A stretch of DNA of 33,212 nucleotides from an uncultured Bacteroidales bacterium (lineage in GTDB: Bacteria; Bacteroidota; Bacteroidia; Bacteroidales; Bacteroidaceae): contig CADCIO010000035.1 of the NCBI GenBank assembly GCA_902801475.1, positions 1 to 33,212 of the forward strand, read 5' to 3'. The notes beneath the pieces were generated by a model, which was given only the letters and a program-made list of their open reading frames with translations, was not told where the DNA came from and ran no database searches. Of the stretch, positions 6,161-15,500 are shown one piece after another; position 1 is the stretch's first letter; each line of letters starts with the position of its first letter. Made by a program: the position numbers and the translations under genes.

Positions 6161-8731
6161 ATGACGTTCAATTTTAAGAAGATTCTGCCAGACGTATATT
6201 GCATTGCCTTGTTTGCTGCGATAGCGTTTGCGTATTTCATGTCGCCTGTGAGCAAAGGCTATCGTTTGGAGCAGCACGATAGTGGTGCAAACGATGGTAT
6301 CAATGTGGAAATCAATGCATATCGTGATGCACATGGGGGTGAAACCCCTCGTTGGGTGACTAGTCTCTTTGGTGGCATGCCCACTTATCAGATTGCCCCT
6401 TCGTACGACTCCACCAAGGCGATGTCGTTTGTGGAAAAGGCATATCATTTGTGGTTCCCTGATTATGTTTGGTACATCTTTGCCTCGATGTTGGGTTTCT
6501 ACATCCTGCTGAGGGCATTTGATTTCCGTCATTGGATGGCAGCTTTGGGTGCTGTGGTATGGGCATTCAGCAGCTATTTCTTCATCATCATTGCCGCAGG
6601 ACACATCTGGAAGGTGATGGCATTGGCGTATATTCCTCCCACGATAGCTGGTATTGCGTTGTGTTATCGGAAGAAATACCTTTTAGGTACGATTGTGACA
6701 GCCATCTTCGCAACCTTGCAGATTCAGGCGAACCACGTTCAGATGTCCTATTACTTCCTGACGGTCGAACTTTTGATGGTGGTAGCCTTCCTCATCCAAG
6801 CTATTCGTGAAAAAGAGTTGGCTTCCTTTGGCAAGGCTACTGCAGGCGTTGCTTTGGCAGCTGTGATTGCTATTTGTCTCAATATATCCAACCTCTACCA
6901 CACCTACGAATACTCAAAGGATACGATGCGTGGCAAGAGTGAACTGGTGAAGCAGGGCAAGACGGAAGACCAGACCGACAGCGGTTTGGAGCGCAGTTAC
7001 ATCACAGCTTGGAGCTATGGCATTGACGAATCGCTGACCTTCTTGATTCCTGATGTGAAGGGTGGGGCAAGTATGCCACTTTCCATGAACAAGGTTGCCA
7101 TGAAGAAAGCTGACGGTCAGCTGGAACAGATGGGCATCTATGGTGCCTTCACGCAGTATTGGGGTGAGCAGCCAGGCACGAGCGGTCCTGTTTATCTGGG
7201 TGCTTTGGTGTGCATGCTCTTTGTGATGGGCTTGCTGATTATTCCCAATAAGAACCCATTGAAATGGGCACTCATCGCAGCAGGTTTCCTGACACTGCTG
7301 TTGGGATGGGGTAAGAACTTCATGCCGTTCACGGATTGGTTTATTGACAACGTGCCGATGTACTCAAAGTTCCGTACTGTGGCAAGCATTCTGGTGGTGG
7401 TAGAGTTTGTGGTGCCTTTCATTGCTTTGTGGGGATTGAAATTGTGGGTAGAGAAACCTCGTATGAAGCCCCTGATGATTGCGACAGTCTTTACGGTGGT
7501 CATCTGCTTGATTTATGTGATGGCACCAGGACTTGGACACGATTGTTTGAGCACCAGCGACAAGGATGCTGTTCGTCAGTATGTGGATGCTGGTTACTTC
7601 GATGCAGCCTTTGGTCAGAATATCCTTCACAGCATCTCTGACATGCGTGCAGCGATGGTGAGTGCTGACGCTTGGCGCAGCATCCTGTTCATCCTGTTGG
7701 GTGTCGGTGCCATGTGGTGGTACGCGAAGAAACGGGGACAAGGAGCAGGGAACCTTGGGCAGGCGAGTCTTTTGAGTGTGGCGCTCTTGGTCATTTGTTT
7801 GGTGGATATGTGGGGCGTGAACAAGCGTTACCTCAACGACGATATGTTTGTGGAGCCACAGGGCGTTGCACGTATTCAGAAGACGGAAGCCGACAAATAT
7901 ATTATTGAGCAGAGTGGAGACGGTCGTGACTATCGCGTGCTGAACTTCACGGTCTCCACGTTCAACGACAACAACACGAGTGCCTTCTACAGTTCCGTAG
8001 GTGGTTATCATGCTGCAAAATTGCGTCGTTACCAGGAACTTATCGAGGCACATATTGCTCCTGAGATGTCGAAGGTGTATGAGGGCTTGCGTATGGCTCC
8101 AATGGACACGTTGACGATGATGGAACGTCAGACGCCTTATCCGATTTATGACCTCTCTGTGGTGAATACCGACTCGCTCTTCCCTGTCATCAATATGCTC
8201 AACACTCGTTGGTTCATCTTGGGTGCTGGCGAGAAGGGTGAGGTGAAGATGCCTGTGGAGAATGTGACGGCATTTGGAAATGGTTGGTTTGTGACCGACA
8301 TCCAGTGGGCTGCCAATGCGAATGAGGAATTGGACGCGCTCTCGAAGGTCAATCTTCGCAATACGGCTGTGGTGGCGAAGAACGACTTTGGCTTCCTGAA
8401 GGCTGGTGGCGAAGGTACTGTCAAATTGACATCTTACGAAGCTAATGAAGCAAAATATGAGGTGGAATCTGCCCAAGGTGGTTTGGTGGTCTTCTCTGAG
8501 GTCTATTACCCAGGATGGACAGCAACCATCGATGGACAGCCTGCTGAGTTGGGTCGTGCCAACTATGTATTGCGTGCGCTCAATGTACCGTCGGGCAAGC
8601 ATGAAGTGGTGCTCACGTTCAAACCTCAGAGCATCCAAACCACAGAGACCATCGCTTATGTGGCATTGGCTGTGCTCGTGTTGCTGATTGTGGCAGGTAT
8701 TGTGTTGAACCTGAAAAAGAAAAAGGCATGA
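6161..8731 (+). CDS. YfhO-family polytopic membrane protein
   Basis: An 856-aa integral membrane protein of the YfhO family (PF09586). The N-terminal two thirds hold about a dozen hydrophobic segments, for example near residues 11-28, 118-140, 145-165 and 170-190. A long soluble loop of about 280 aa (near 550-825), probably extracytoplasmic, precedes one last membrane helix (about 828-848) and a KKKKA tail. Firmicute YfhO proteins have GT-C-like folds and take part in glycosylation of cell-surface polymers; the Bacteroidetes role is not established. The start at 6161 gives MTFNFKKILPDVYC, a normal membrane-protein N-terminus, and fits the promoter. It overlaps the next gene by 4 bases (ATGA), so the two are co-translated. 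Confidence 0.85.
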   Translation: MTFNFKKILPDVYCIALFAAIAFAYFMSPVSKGYRLEQHDSGANDGINVEINAYRDAHGGETPRWVTSLFGGMPTYQIAPSYDSTKAMSFVEKAYHLWFPDYVWYIFASMLGFYILLRAFDFRHWMAALGAVVWAFSSYFFIIIAAGHIWKVMALAYIPPTIAGIALCYRKKYLLGTIVTAIFATLQIQANHVQMSYYFLTVELLMVVAFLIQAIREKELASFGKATAGVALAAVIAICLNISNLYHTYEYSKDTMRGKSELVKQGKTEDQTDSGLERSYITAWSYGIDESLTFLIPDVKGGASMPLSMNKVAMKKADGQLEQMGIYGAFTQYWGEQPGTSGPVYLGALVCMLFVMGLLIIPNKNPLKWALIAAGFLTLLLGWGKNFMPFTDWFIDNVPMYSKFRTVASILVVVEFVVPFIALWGLKLWVEKPRMKPLMIATVFTVVICLIYVMAPGLGHDCLSTSDKDAVRQYVDAGYFDAAFGQNILHSISDMRAAMVSADAWRSILFILLGVGAMWWYAKKRGQGAGNLGQASLLSVALLVICLVDMWGVNKRYLNDDMFVEPQGVARIQKTEADKYIIEQSGDGRDYRVLNFTVSTFNDNNTSAFYSSVGGYHAAKLRRYQELIEAHIAPEMSKVYEGLRMAPMDTLTMMERQTPYPIYDLSVVNTDSLFPVINMLNTRWFILGAGEKGEVKMPVENVTAFGNGWFVTDIQWAANANEELDALSKVNLRNTAVVAKNDFGFLKAGGEGTVKLTSYEANEAKYEVESAQGGLVVFSEVYYPGWTATIDGQPAELGRANYVLRALNVPSGKHEVVLTFKPQSIQTTETIAYVALAVLVLLIVAGIVLNLKKKKA

Positions 8732-9477
8732 AAATCTCGTTGTTGCAGAATGACATCGTGTGGGGCAATCCTACAGCGAATCAAGAAAAGATAGAAGAAA
8801 TCCTTTGGGGACTCGACAAGAGTGACCTCTACGTGTTGCCCGAGATGTTCTCCACCGGCTTTGCCGTCAATCCAGAGGGCATTGCCGAGAAGGACGAAAG
8901 TTCTCTCACATGGATGAAGAATATGGCAGCCGAACTGAAAGGTGCCATTTGTGGTAGTGTGGCGACTGAGGTGGATGGACGTTATTACAACCGCATGTAC
9001 TTCGTCAAGCCCAATGGCGAGGTGATAACATACGACAAGCACCATCTCTTCACTTATGCCGACGAGCATTTGCGTTATACACGTGGCAATGAACGTGTGG
9101 TGGTCGAGTTTCGTGGTTGTCGTTTCCTTTTGCAGGTCTGCTACGATCTTCGTTTCCCTTGCTTCTCACGTAACAACGAGAAGATTCCTTACGATTGTGC
9201 GCTCTATGTGGGTTCATGGCCTACCAGTCGCTTGGCTGTATGGGATACTTTGCTACATGCTCGTGCCATCGAGAACCAATGTTACGTGGCTGGTGTGAAT
9301 CGTATTGGCGAAGATCAGAGTGGTCGATATAGTGGCGGCACCCTGATAGTTGACCATTATGGCAATACCGTTGCAGCCTGCCCGCTTGACGAGGATTCTG
9401 CCATCACCGTCGAATTGGAACTTCAGAAACTTCGTGAGTTCAGACGGAAATTCCCTGTGTTGAAAGACGCGGATTGA
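8728..9477 (+). CDS. Nitrilase-family omega-amidase (YafV-like)
   Basis: A 249-aa cytoplasmic carbon-nitrogen hydrolase. The catalytic triad is visible: E39 in VLPEMFSTGF, K104 in DKHHLF and C138 in QVCYDLRFP. The GWSTGF-like N-terminal motif and the YDLRFP/YVGSWP patterns match the YafV/Nit2 omega-amidase group. Those enzymes deaminate alpha-ketoglutaramate and related omega-amides made by glutamine transaminases, a metabolite-repair role. The ATG overlaps the YfhO-like stop by 4 bases, and the gene ends just before a strong terminator. No obvious functional link to its partner is visible. Confidence 0.88.
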   Translation: MKISLLQNDIVWGNPTANQEKIEEILWGLDKSDLYVLPEMFSTGFAVNPEGIAEKDESSLTWMKNMAAELKGAICGSVATEVDGRYYNRMYFVKPNGEVITYDKHHLFTYADEHLRYTRGNERVVVEFRGCRFLLQVCYDLRFPCFSRNNEKIPYDCALYVGSWPTSRLAVWDTLLHARAIENQCYVAGVNRIGEDQSGRYSGGTLIVDHYGNTVAACPLDEDSAITVELELQKLREFRRKFPVLKDAD

Positions 9478-9481
9478 GATA

Positions 9482-9524
9482 AAGAAGGCTTCACTTCGTC
9501 ATGAGGTGAAGCCTTCTTTTTTAT
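9482..9524 (+). terminator. Strong intrinsic terminator between convergent genes
   Basis: A perfect 13-bp stem AAGAAGGCTTCAC (9482-9494) / GTGAAGCCTTCTT (9506-9518) is followed by T5ATTTG. It ends the YfhO-like/omega-amidase transcript. It abuts the convergent carboxylesterase stop and probably serves both strands. Confidence 0.9.
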
Positions 9525-11128
9525 TTGTGCGTCTTTCTGAACTCATCCAGTTGCTTGAAGCAATGTCTGTCAATGATTTCAGCGAGTTTGCGGTCGTGGT
9601 TGTGGTGTAGCTTGGGAGAGTCGCCACCAAACTCCATCAGTTCGCCGTTCTCTTTCGTATAGGGTTTCCAATTGAGGTGCCATTTGGCAGTAAAATCTTC
9701 TTCCCTGATGTTGGGATTGCCGTCGTGAGCGAATTTAGCCCATACAGCACTCATGTAGTTGGCCCATTTTTGGTTTGCTGAGACGGTGGAATCTGCCAGC
9801 TGATTCTGGTAGTGGTGAAGCACATCGAAGCAGTACTTCAACTCTGCACCATGAGCAGAACCTTTGAATTCCTTGTTGCGTGACACATCATTCACAGTGA
9901 ACATATACATATATGTGTCTGCCTTGCGCTTGCCACCAATGGCGTCAGCCGTGATGATGGTCTTGGAACGGAAGAGCCAGTCGATGCTCAACAGGTCTTG
10001 AGGCAGACGTGCATTGGAACGCGCTTTCTGTGGATATGCTTCCTTGAATGCCTTGATATATGCCTCGGTCTCATCGCCAAAAGTCCTTTGCAACTCTGCA
10101 CGAGCCTCTTCCAATGTTATGGGCTGGTTATAACGTTGGCGTTGCAGTTCATTGAATGTCGTGCCAATCAGAATGGGAATGTTATCGCTGAAACTTGGGA
10201 AGTCAGGTTGGAATGGCTGCTGCACCATCACCTCGCCATCAGGAGTAGGGCCGAATCCCCACATCATCGGAGTGCCTGGACGACGGGTGCCAATGCTGGC
10301 TGCCATCGCGCGCTGACCGGCAGCATACAACTCCTGATAAGGCACATCCTTGATCTTGTCCACATCCCTCTTGTCGATACCTAATTCCTTCAGCACGGCT
10401 TCACCCAGTTCTTCTGTCATCGCCTTCGTGTTCACGTTCAGAATCGTGCCACTCATGATAATCGCCTTGTGGAACAAGCCCTTGGCAGGAGGCATACAGA
10501 GCAAAGAACCAACCTTGCCACCACCACCAGACTCGCCAAAGATAGTCACGTTTCCAGGGTCGCCACCAAACTCCTTGATGTTGTCGCGCACCCATTGCAA
10601 TGCCTGCACCACATCGAGCATACCCACATTGCCAGAGTACTTATATTTCTCGCCACAAGTGGAGAGGTCAAGGAAACCGAGGATGTTCAGACGGTGGTTC
10701 ACGCTCACCACCACTACATCCTTCTTCGCCAGCAACATGCCTGGATCCCAAGCCGAAGTGCCGCTGTCAAAGCCACCACCATGCAACCACAGCATCACAG
10801 GCTTCTTGCCCTTGCGATTTGTTGTCCACACGTTCAGCACACAGCATTGCTCCGACATCTCATCTTCCGACATCGGACGGTTCGACTGCTGCATCGCCTG
10901 TGGTCCCCACTTGCCACATTCTCTCACATCCTTCCATTTCTCTACAGGCAACGGAGGCATGCAACGTTCCACCTTGGCGTAAGGGACACCCAGCCAAGCC
11001 ATCGTCTCTTCCTGCATAATGCCCTTGATGGGACCCGACGTGGTGTTGACCACCAGTTTGTCCTCTTGCGCCATACACATAGTTGCCAAACACATCGCAA
11101 CCATTGTCAATATCAGTTTAGTCTTCAT
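9521..11128 (-). CDS. Secreted type-B carboxylesterase
   Basis: A 535-aa alpha/beta-hydrolase of the carboxylesterase/para-nitrobenzyl esterase family. A signal peptide (residues 1-20, cleavage after CMA) implies export to the periplasm or beyond. The oxyanion-hole motif HGGGF is at 116-120, the nucleophile elbow GESGGGG places S200, and E327 (GTTFNE) and H426 (GSAHGAE) complete the triad. The substrate cannot be read from sequence; in gut and rumen Bacteroidetes such enzymes often deacetylate or de-esterify plant glycans, but no polysaccharide-utilisation genes sit beside it. It is monocistronic, with its own promoter and a shared terminator. Confidence 0.92.
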   Translation of the reverse strand: MKTKLILTMVAMCLATMCMAQEDKLVVNTTSGPIKGIMQEETMAWLGVPYAKVERCMPPLPVEKWKDVRECGKWGPQAMQQSNRPMSEDEMSEQCCVLNVWTTNRKGKKPVMLWLHGGGFDSGTSAWDPGMLLAKKDVVVVSVNHRLNILGFLDLSTCGEKYKYSGNVGMLDVVQALQWVRDNIKEFGGDPGNVTIFGESGGGGKVGSLLCMPPAKGLFHKAIIMSGTILNVNTKAMTEELGEAVLKELGIDKRDVDKIKDVPYQELYAAGQRAMAASIGTRRPGTPMMWGFGPTPDGEVMVQQPFQPDFPSFSDNIPILIGTTFNELQRQRYNQPITLEEARAELQRTFGDETEAYIKAFKEAYPQKARSNARLPQDLLSIDWLFRSKTIITADAIGGKRKADTYMYMFTVNDVSRNKEFKGSAHGAELKYCFDVLHHYQNQLADSTVSANQKWANYMSAVWAKFAHDGNPNIREEDFTAKWHLNWKPYTKENGELMEFGGDSPKLHHNHDRKLAEIIDRHCFKQLDEFRKTHK

Positions 11129-11175
11129 ATAAGTTGGTTTGTTAGTTTGTTAGCGACTAATCACTAAATGATGTG

Positions 11176-11206
11176 CAAAGATAAGGAAAAGTTGGGAGAT
11201 AAACAA
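11176..11206 (-). promoter_or_regulatory. Promoter of the carboxylesterase gene
   Basis: On the minus strand TTG (11206-11204), a 20-base spacer, then TATCTTTG (11183-11176), 48 bases before the ATG at 11128. Confidence 0.65.
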
Positions 11207-11255
11207 CATTTCCCTCAAAATCCTTTGTTGATTCAGTATAAGAAAGGCCTCCTAA

Positions 11256-11318
11256 AAAGAGGTGACGGCTCTCTTACCTTTTGCCGACGGCAATCCATTG
11301 CTTTGCCGTCACCTCTTT
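11256..11318. repeat. Inverted repeat with nested palindrome between carboxylesterase and mdh
   Basis: Perfect 14-base arms AAAGAGGTGACGGC (11256-11269) and GCCGTCACCTCTTT (11305-11318) enclose 35 bases that contain a second palindrome, TTGCCG-A-CGGCAA (11281-11293). TTTGCCG recurs at 11279, 11303 and 11325. The rest of the 419-base gap (11129-11547) holds the two divergent promoters and nothing else I recognise. It could be a miniature repeat element or a regulatory structure; no T-run follows, so it is not a clear terminator. Confidence 0.6.
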
Positions 11319-11477
11319 GATGCTTTGCCGTTAGCAATTTAAAAACGCCCTCTTATTGCCCAATAACCCACCTCTGCTGAGAAATAGTCGTGCTGCCCAC
11401 TTGCCATTGCAACATGGGGCTTTTCATGTCTTCATGAAGAAAGTTTTGCGTTTTTCTAGAAAAAAAATGAAGTTTTG

Positions 11478-11508
11478 TTGTGTGGTATTGGAAAAAGAGG
11501 TATCTTTG
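11478..11508 (+). promoter_or_regulatory. Promoter of mdh-tamB-tamL
   Basis: TTG (11478-11480), a 20-base spacer, then TATCTTTG (11501-11508), 39 bases before the mdh ATG. Confidence 0.7.
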
Positions 11509-11547
11509 CACTTATATCGTATTAACACTTAAACAAACAATAGTATT

Positions 11548-12546
11548 ATGGGATTTTTAACTAATGACAAACTTGTGATTGTAGGTGCTGGTGGTGCTAT
11601 CGGTTCTACGATGGTGCAGTTGGCGCTCACGATGAAGTTGACACCTAATGTGTGTCTGTATGATGTGTATGCTCCTGGTATGGAGGGTGTGATGGAAGAG
11701 ATGTTCCATTGCGGCTACGATGGCGTGAACCTGACGGCTACCACTGATGTGGCTGAGGCGTTCAAGGATGCCAAGTACATCATCTCTTCTGGTGGTGCTC
11801 CTCGTAAGGCTGGTATGACTCGTGAGGATCTCCTCGCTGGCAACTGTAAGATTGCTGAGGAACTGGGTCAGAACATCAAGACTTATTGCCCTGACGTGAA
11901 GCATGTGACGGTGATTTTCAACCCTGCTGACTTGACAGGTCTGGTGACTTTGCTGTACTCAGGCTTGAAGCCAGGCCAGGTGACTACGCTTGCAGCGCTC
12001 GACTCTACTCGTTTGCAGTCAGCTCTGGCTAAGAAGTTTGGTGTGAAGCAGTATGAAGTGACAGGTTGCGCTACATACGGTGGTCACGGTGAGCAGATGG
12101 CTGTGTTCGGCAGCGCTGTGAAGGTGGCTGGCAAGCCTCTCAACGAGCTCATCGGCACTCCTGCTTGCACACAGGAAGAGTGGGAGCAGCTGAAAGTGGA
12201 TGTGACGAAGGGTGGTGCGAAGATCATCGAGCTTCGTGGACGTTCTTCATGGCAGAGCCCAGCTTACTGCTCTGTGGAAATGATTCGCTCCGTGATGGGC
12301 GGCGAGAAGTTCCGTTGGCCAGCAGGTACTTACGTTTGCAACGAAAAGTACAATCACATCATGATGGCGATGGACACTACCCTCGACACGAACGGCTGCA
12401 CCTACAAGATGCCTACTGGCACCGCTGAGGAGATGGCCAAGCTGGATGCTTCTTACGAGCACCTCTGCAAGATGCGTGACGAGCTGGTAACGCTCAACAT
12501 TGTTCCTCCAATTTCTGAGTGGAGCAAGATCAATCCAAACTTGTAA
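11548..12546 (+). CDS. mdh: Malate dehydrogenase
   Basis: An NAD-dependent dehydrogenase of the lactate/malate family, 332 aa, interconverting malate and oxaloacetate. In anaerobic Bacteroidetes it works in the reductive branch toward fumarate and succinate. The Rossmann glycine motif is VGAGGAIGS at 12-20. The active-site histidine is in the YGGHGEQM segment near residues 178-185, and the NPADLTG stretch follows the cofactor-binding region. Length and composition match the Bacteroides/Prevotella form. Codon use is biased toward GCT, GGT and CGT, as expected for a highly expressed gene. tamB begins one base after its stop, so mdh transcription probably feeds the envelope genes downstream. Confidence 0.94.
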   Translation: MGFLTNDKLVIVGAGGAIGSTMVQLALTMKLTPNVCLYDVYAPGMEGVMEEMFHCGYDGVNLTATTDVAEAFKDAKYIISSGGAPRKAGMTREDLLAGNCKIAEELGQNIKTYCPDVKHVTVIFNPADLTGLVTLLYSGLKPGQVTTLAALDSTRLQSALAKKFGVKQYEVTGCATYGGHGEQMAVFGSAVKVAGKPLNELIGTPACTQEEWEQLKVDVTKGGAKIIELRGRSSWQSPAYCSVEMIRSVMGGEKFRWPAGTYVCNEKYNHIMMAMDTTLDTNGCTYKMPTGTAEEMAKLDASYEHLCKMRDELVTLNIVPPISEWSKINPNL

Positions 12547-12547
12547 T

Positions 12548-15500
12548 GTGAAAAAGTACGGAAAGTATACGCTTTTAGGTTGGAGTTGGCGCGTCCTTCT
12601 GGGGATTGTGCTAACTCCAATCTTCTTATTTCTGTTACTTTTCGTGCTGATTTATTGTCCTCCTGTTCAGAAGTTTGCCGTTGACAAGGCGGCAGAGATG
12701 CTGAGCGAGGAGATGGGCATGGAGGTGTCGGTGGAACGTGTCCGTCTGAAGTTCCCGCTTGACCTCTCGATGGGAGGTGTGCTGGCGATTCATGAGGGCG
12801 ACACCGTGCTGGATGCCAGAGAGTTGGATCTCACCATGAAACCATTGCCCTTGTTCCAGTTGCAGGCAGAGGTGGATGGTTTTCATCTGTATGATGCCAA
12901 GTTGAACACGAAGGGAATGATTGATGCGGCTATCATCAAGGGAAACCTTGCAGAACTGAGTCTTGATTCCCACAGTACGGACATAAAGCAAGGGCTTGCT
13001 GTGGTAAACAAGGCGCTGTTGAGAGATGCTGATTTGCAGGTGCTGTTGAATGATTCTGTGCCAGAAGACACGAGTACGATTGACTGGCGAGTACAGCTGG
13101 ATGATTTGAGTTTGCAAAAGGTGAAGCTAGCTGTGTTGCTGACGCCCAATGCGGACAGCACGTGGGTGACAGCAAACCTTGGTGAGATGCAGACGAAAGC
13201 CTATATCGACCTGAAGGAGAGTGCTTATCGTGTGGATTGGCTTGATATGAAGGAATCTGCGATAGCGTATGACCTTCAGAAGGAACCTCGAAAGCCCCAG
13301 CAATTTGACTCGAACCATTTGCTTTTTGAAGACGTCTGTCTGAAGATAGATTCGCTCTCGTATGTGGGCGATGATTTCTCGATGAATCTGCGTCAGCTGG
13401 CTACCAAAGAGCAGTCAGGGTTGACCATTACAGAAACGCAGGGTAGGGTGGAGATGGATTCACTGGCTCTGACCATTCCCCAACTCCACATGAGAACGGA
13501 AGATAGCGACCTGTCCCTGGCTTATCGCATGGACATGAATGCCTTCGACGATGAGAATCCAGGCAAGTTTTCTTTGGTGAGCGAAGGTCAGATCGGAAAG
13601 GGTGACGTCCTCTATTTCACTCGTATGGGTGGTGCAGACACGAAAGATGTGTGCACGATGCTGAATAAGGAGTTGCCTGTGCGTCCGCTCGAGGTGCAGT
13701 TGCAGGCAGACGGCAATCTCCAGACTCTTGATGTGAGTCAGTTGCACCTGAAAGTGCCAGGCAAGGTGGTTGTTGATGGTTCTGCAACCCTTTGGGATGT
13801 GGCGAACGACCTATCCTTGCAAACCAAGTTGAAAGCCAAGGATGCTTATGGCGCTGCTGTTGATTTGGATGGTGGCTATGTGATGGCATCTGATGCTTAT
13901 AGGGCAGATATGACATTCTCCAATCTGGTGGTGAACAACTATGTGGCGATGGACGAACGCACCGTTCTTTCTGGCAAGGTGAAAGCCAACGGACGCGGCT
14001 TCGATTTCCTTTCGCCATCTACCACATTTGATGCTACAGCCAACCTGACGAATGCCTATATGGGCAAACTTAACCTCAGCAATGTCAATGCTGATGCCAC
14101 CCTGAAGGGAAGCCAATTGCAGTTGGCATTGACGGCTGACAACGACCAAGTGCAGACAGATCTCACCTTCGATGGTACGCTGAAACGGAACTTGATTGAG
14201 GGTGTGCTGGACTTGAATCTTCCTTATGCCGATGTGCAGAGCATGGGTTTCAGCGAGGATGTCTTGACGACCAGTGCTACGGGCACCATGCAGTTCTCCT
14301 ACAATATGGATAAGCTCTTCCAAGTGGATTCTCATGTTGATGTGCTCAAATTGAAGATGGGCAACGACAGCATCAACACGGATGCGTTCTATCTCTTTGC
14401 TGAGGCGTTGAAGGACACCACTTCGGCTACTGTGCGTACAGGTGACCTCGACTTCGCCTTCTTCACTCCCAATAACCTCTTCAATCTGATGCCGAAGGTC
14501 GAGAAACTTCAGAAGGAAGTTGTGAAACAGTTCAAGGCTCGTGAGGTGAACCTCGATATGCTCAAATCCTACTTGCCTGAAATGACTCTTCATATCACAG
14601 CAAAGAATAACAATCCGCTGTCTGATGTTTTGAAGATGTATGGCATTCGTTTCAATGAGTTTGCTGCTGACATTCAAGCATCGCCATTCAGCGGATTGAG
14701 AGGTGATGGGCACGTGTATACTTTCAAGAAGGATAGTGTGAGGGTGGATACGGCTTTCTTCGAGTTGGCACAAGACTCCACGAAGTTTGACTATCATGTG
14801 GGTATGCAATGCAGCGACCAACCGCTTTTGCCTGCCTTCCGAGCGAATTTGGATGGCTATCTGAAAGCCAATGAGGTGGATGCTCATCTGACTTACTTCG
14901 ACAAGAAAGACCAAAAGGGTATTGACATAGGTGTAAGAGGTTTGGCGAATGATTCGTGTGTCAATTTTAGCCTCTATCCGCAGACACCTATTATTGCACA
15001 TAGAGAGTTCTCCATCAATAGCGACAACTACATCACGACCCGTCCTAACCGACCTATCATGGCTGATGTGCGATTGACGTGCTTATCAGACAGCAGCTAT
15101 CTGGCGGTGTATGCTGATGAGAGTGATATTGGCAAGCAAATCGCCAATGTGATTGTCAACGACCTCAATATCGGTGAATGGCTGAAGGTGGTTCCTCTAC
15201 CAGGACTTCCTAAGATGGACGGTATGCTGAATGTGGATGCCACCTATATTGACCAAGGGGAAAACTTCATGGTGGAAGGTGTCATGAATGCAGACCGATT
15301 TGCTTACGAAGGCATGAACATGGGTGATCTGTCCTCGCGTTTCACCTATATGCCACAGGGCGATGCACGTCATGTGATTGATGCGACCGTCGGTTATAAC
15401 GATAGGGATGTCTTGCAGTTGGATGGCACCTATAATGCTGAAGGGGAAGGGGCACTTGATGCCGACCTCGCCTTTTTGGATGTGCCGATGGATATGCTCT

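Noticed and set aside
7364..8638. A 424-codon open frame on the minus strand
   Set aside because: It mirrors the codons of the YfhO-like gene; its histidine- and arginine-rich composition is typical of an antisense shadow.
12500..12547. TTG start at 12500 for tamB
   Set aside because: It would overlap mdh by 47 bases and precede the natural N-terminus; the GTG directly after the mdh stop is the better start.
13811..15001. A 396-codon open frame on the minus strand
   Set aside because: It lies fully inside tamB, shows no domain and has no promoter; an antisense shadow of repetitive beta-rich coding sequence.
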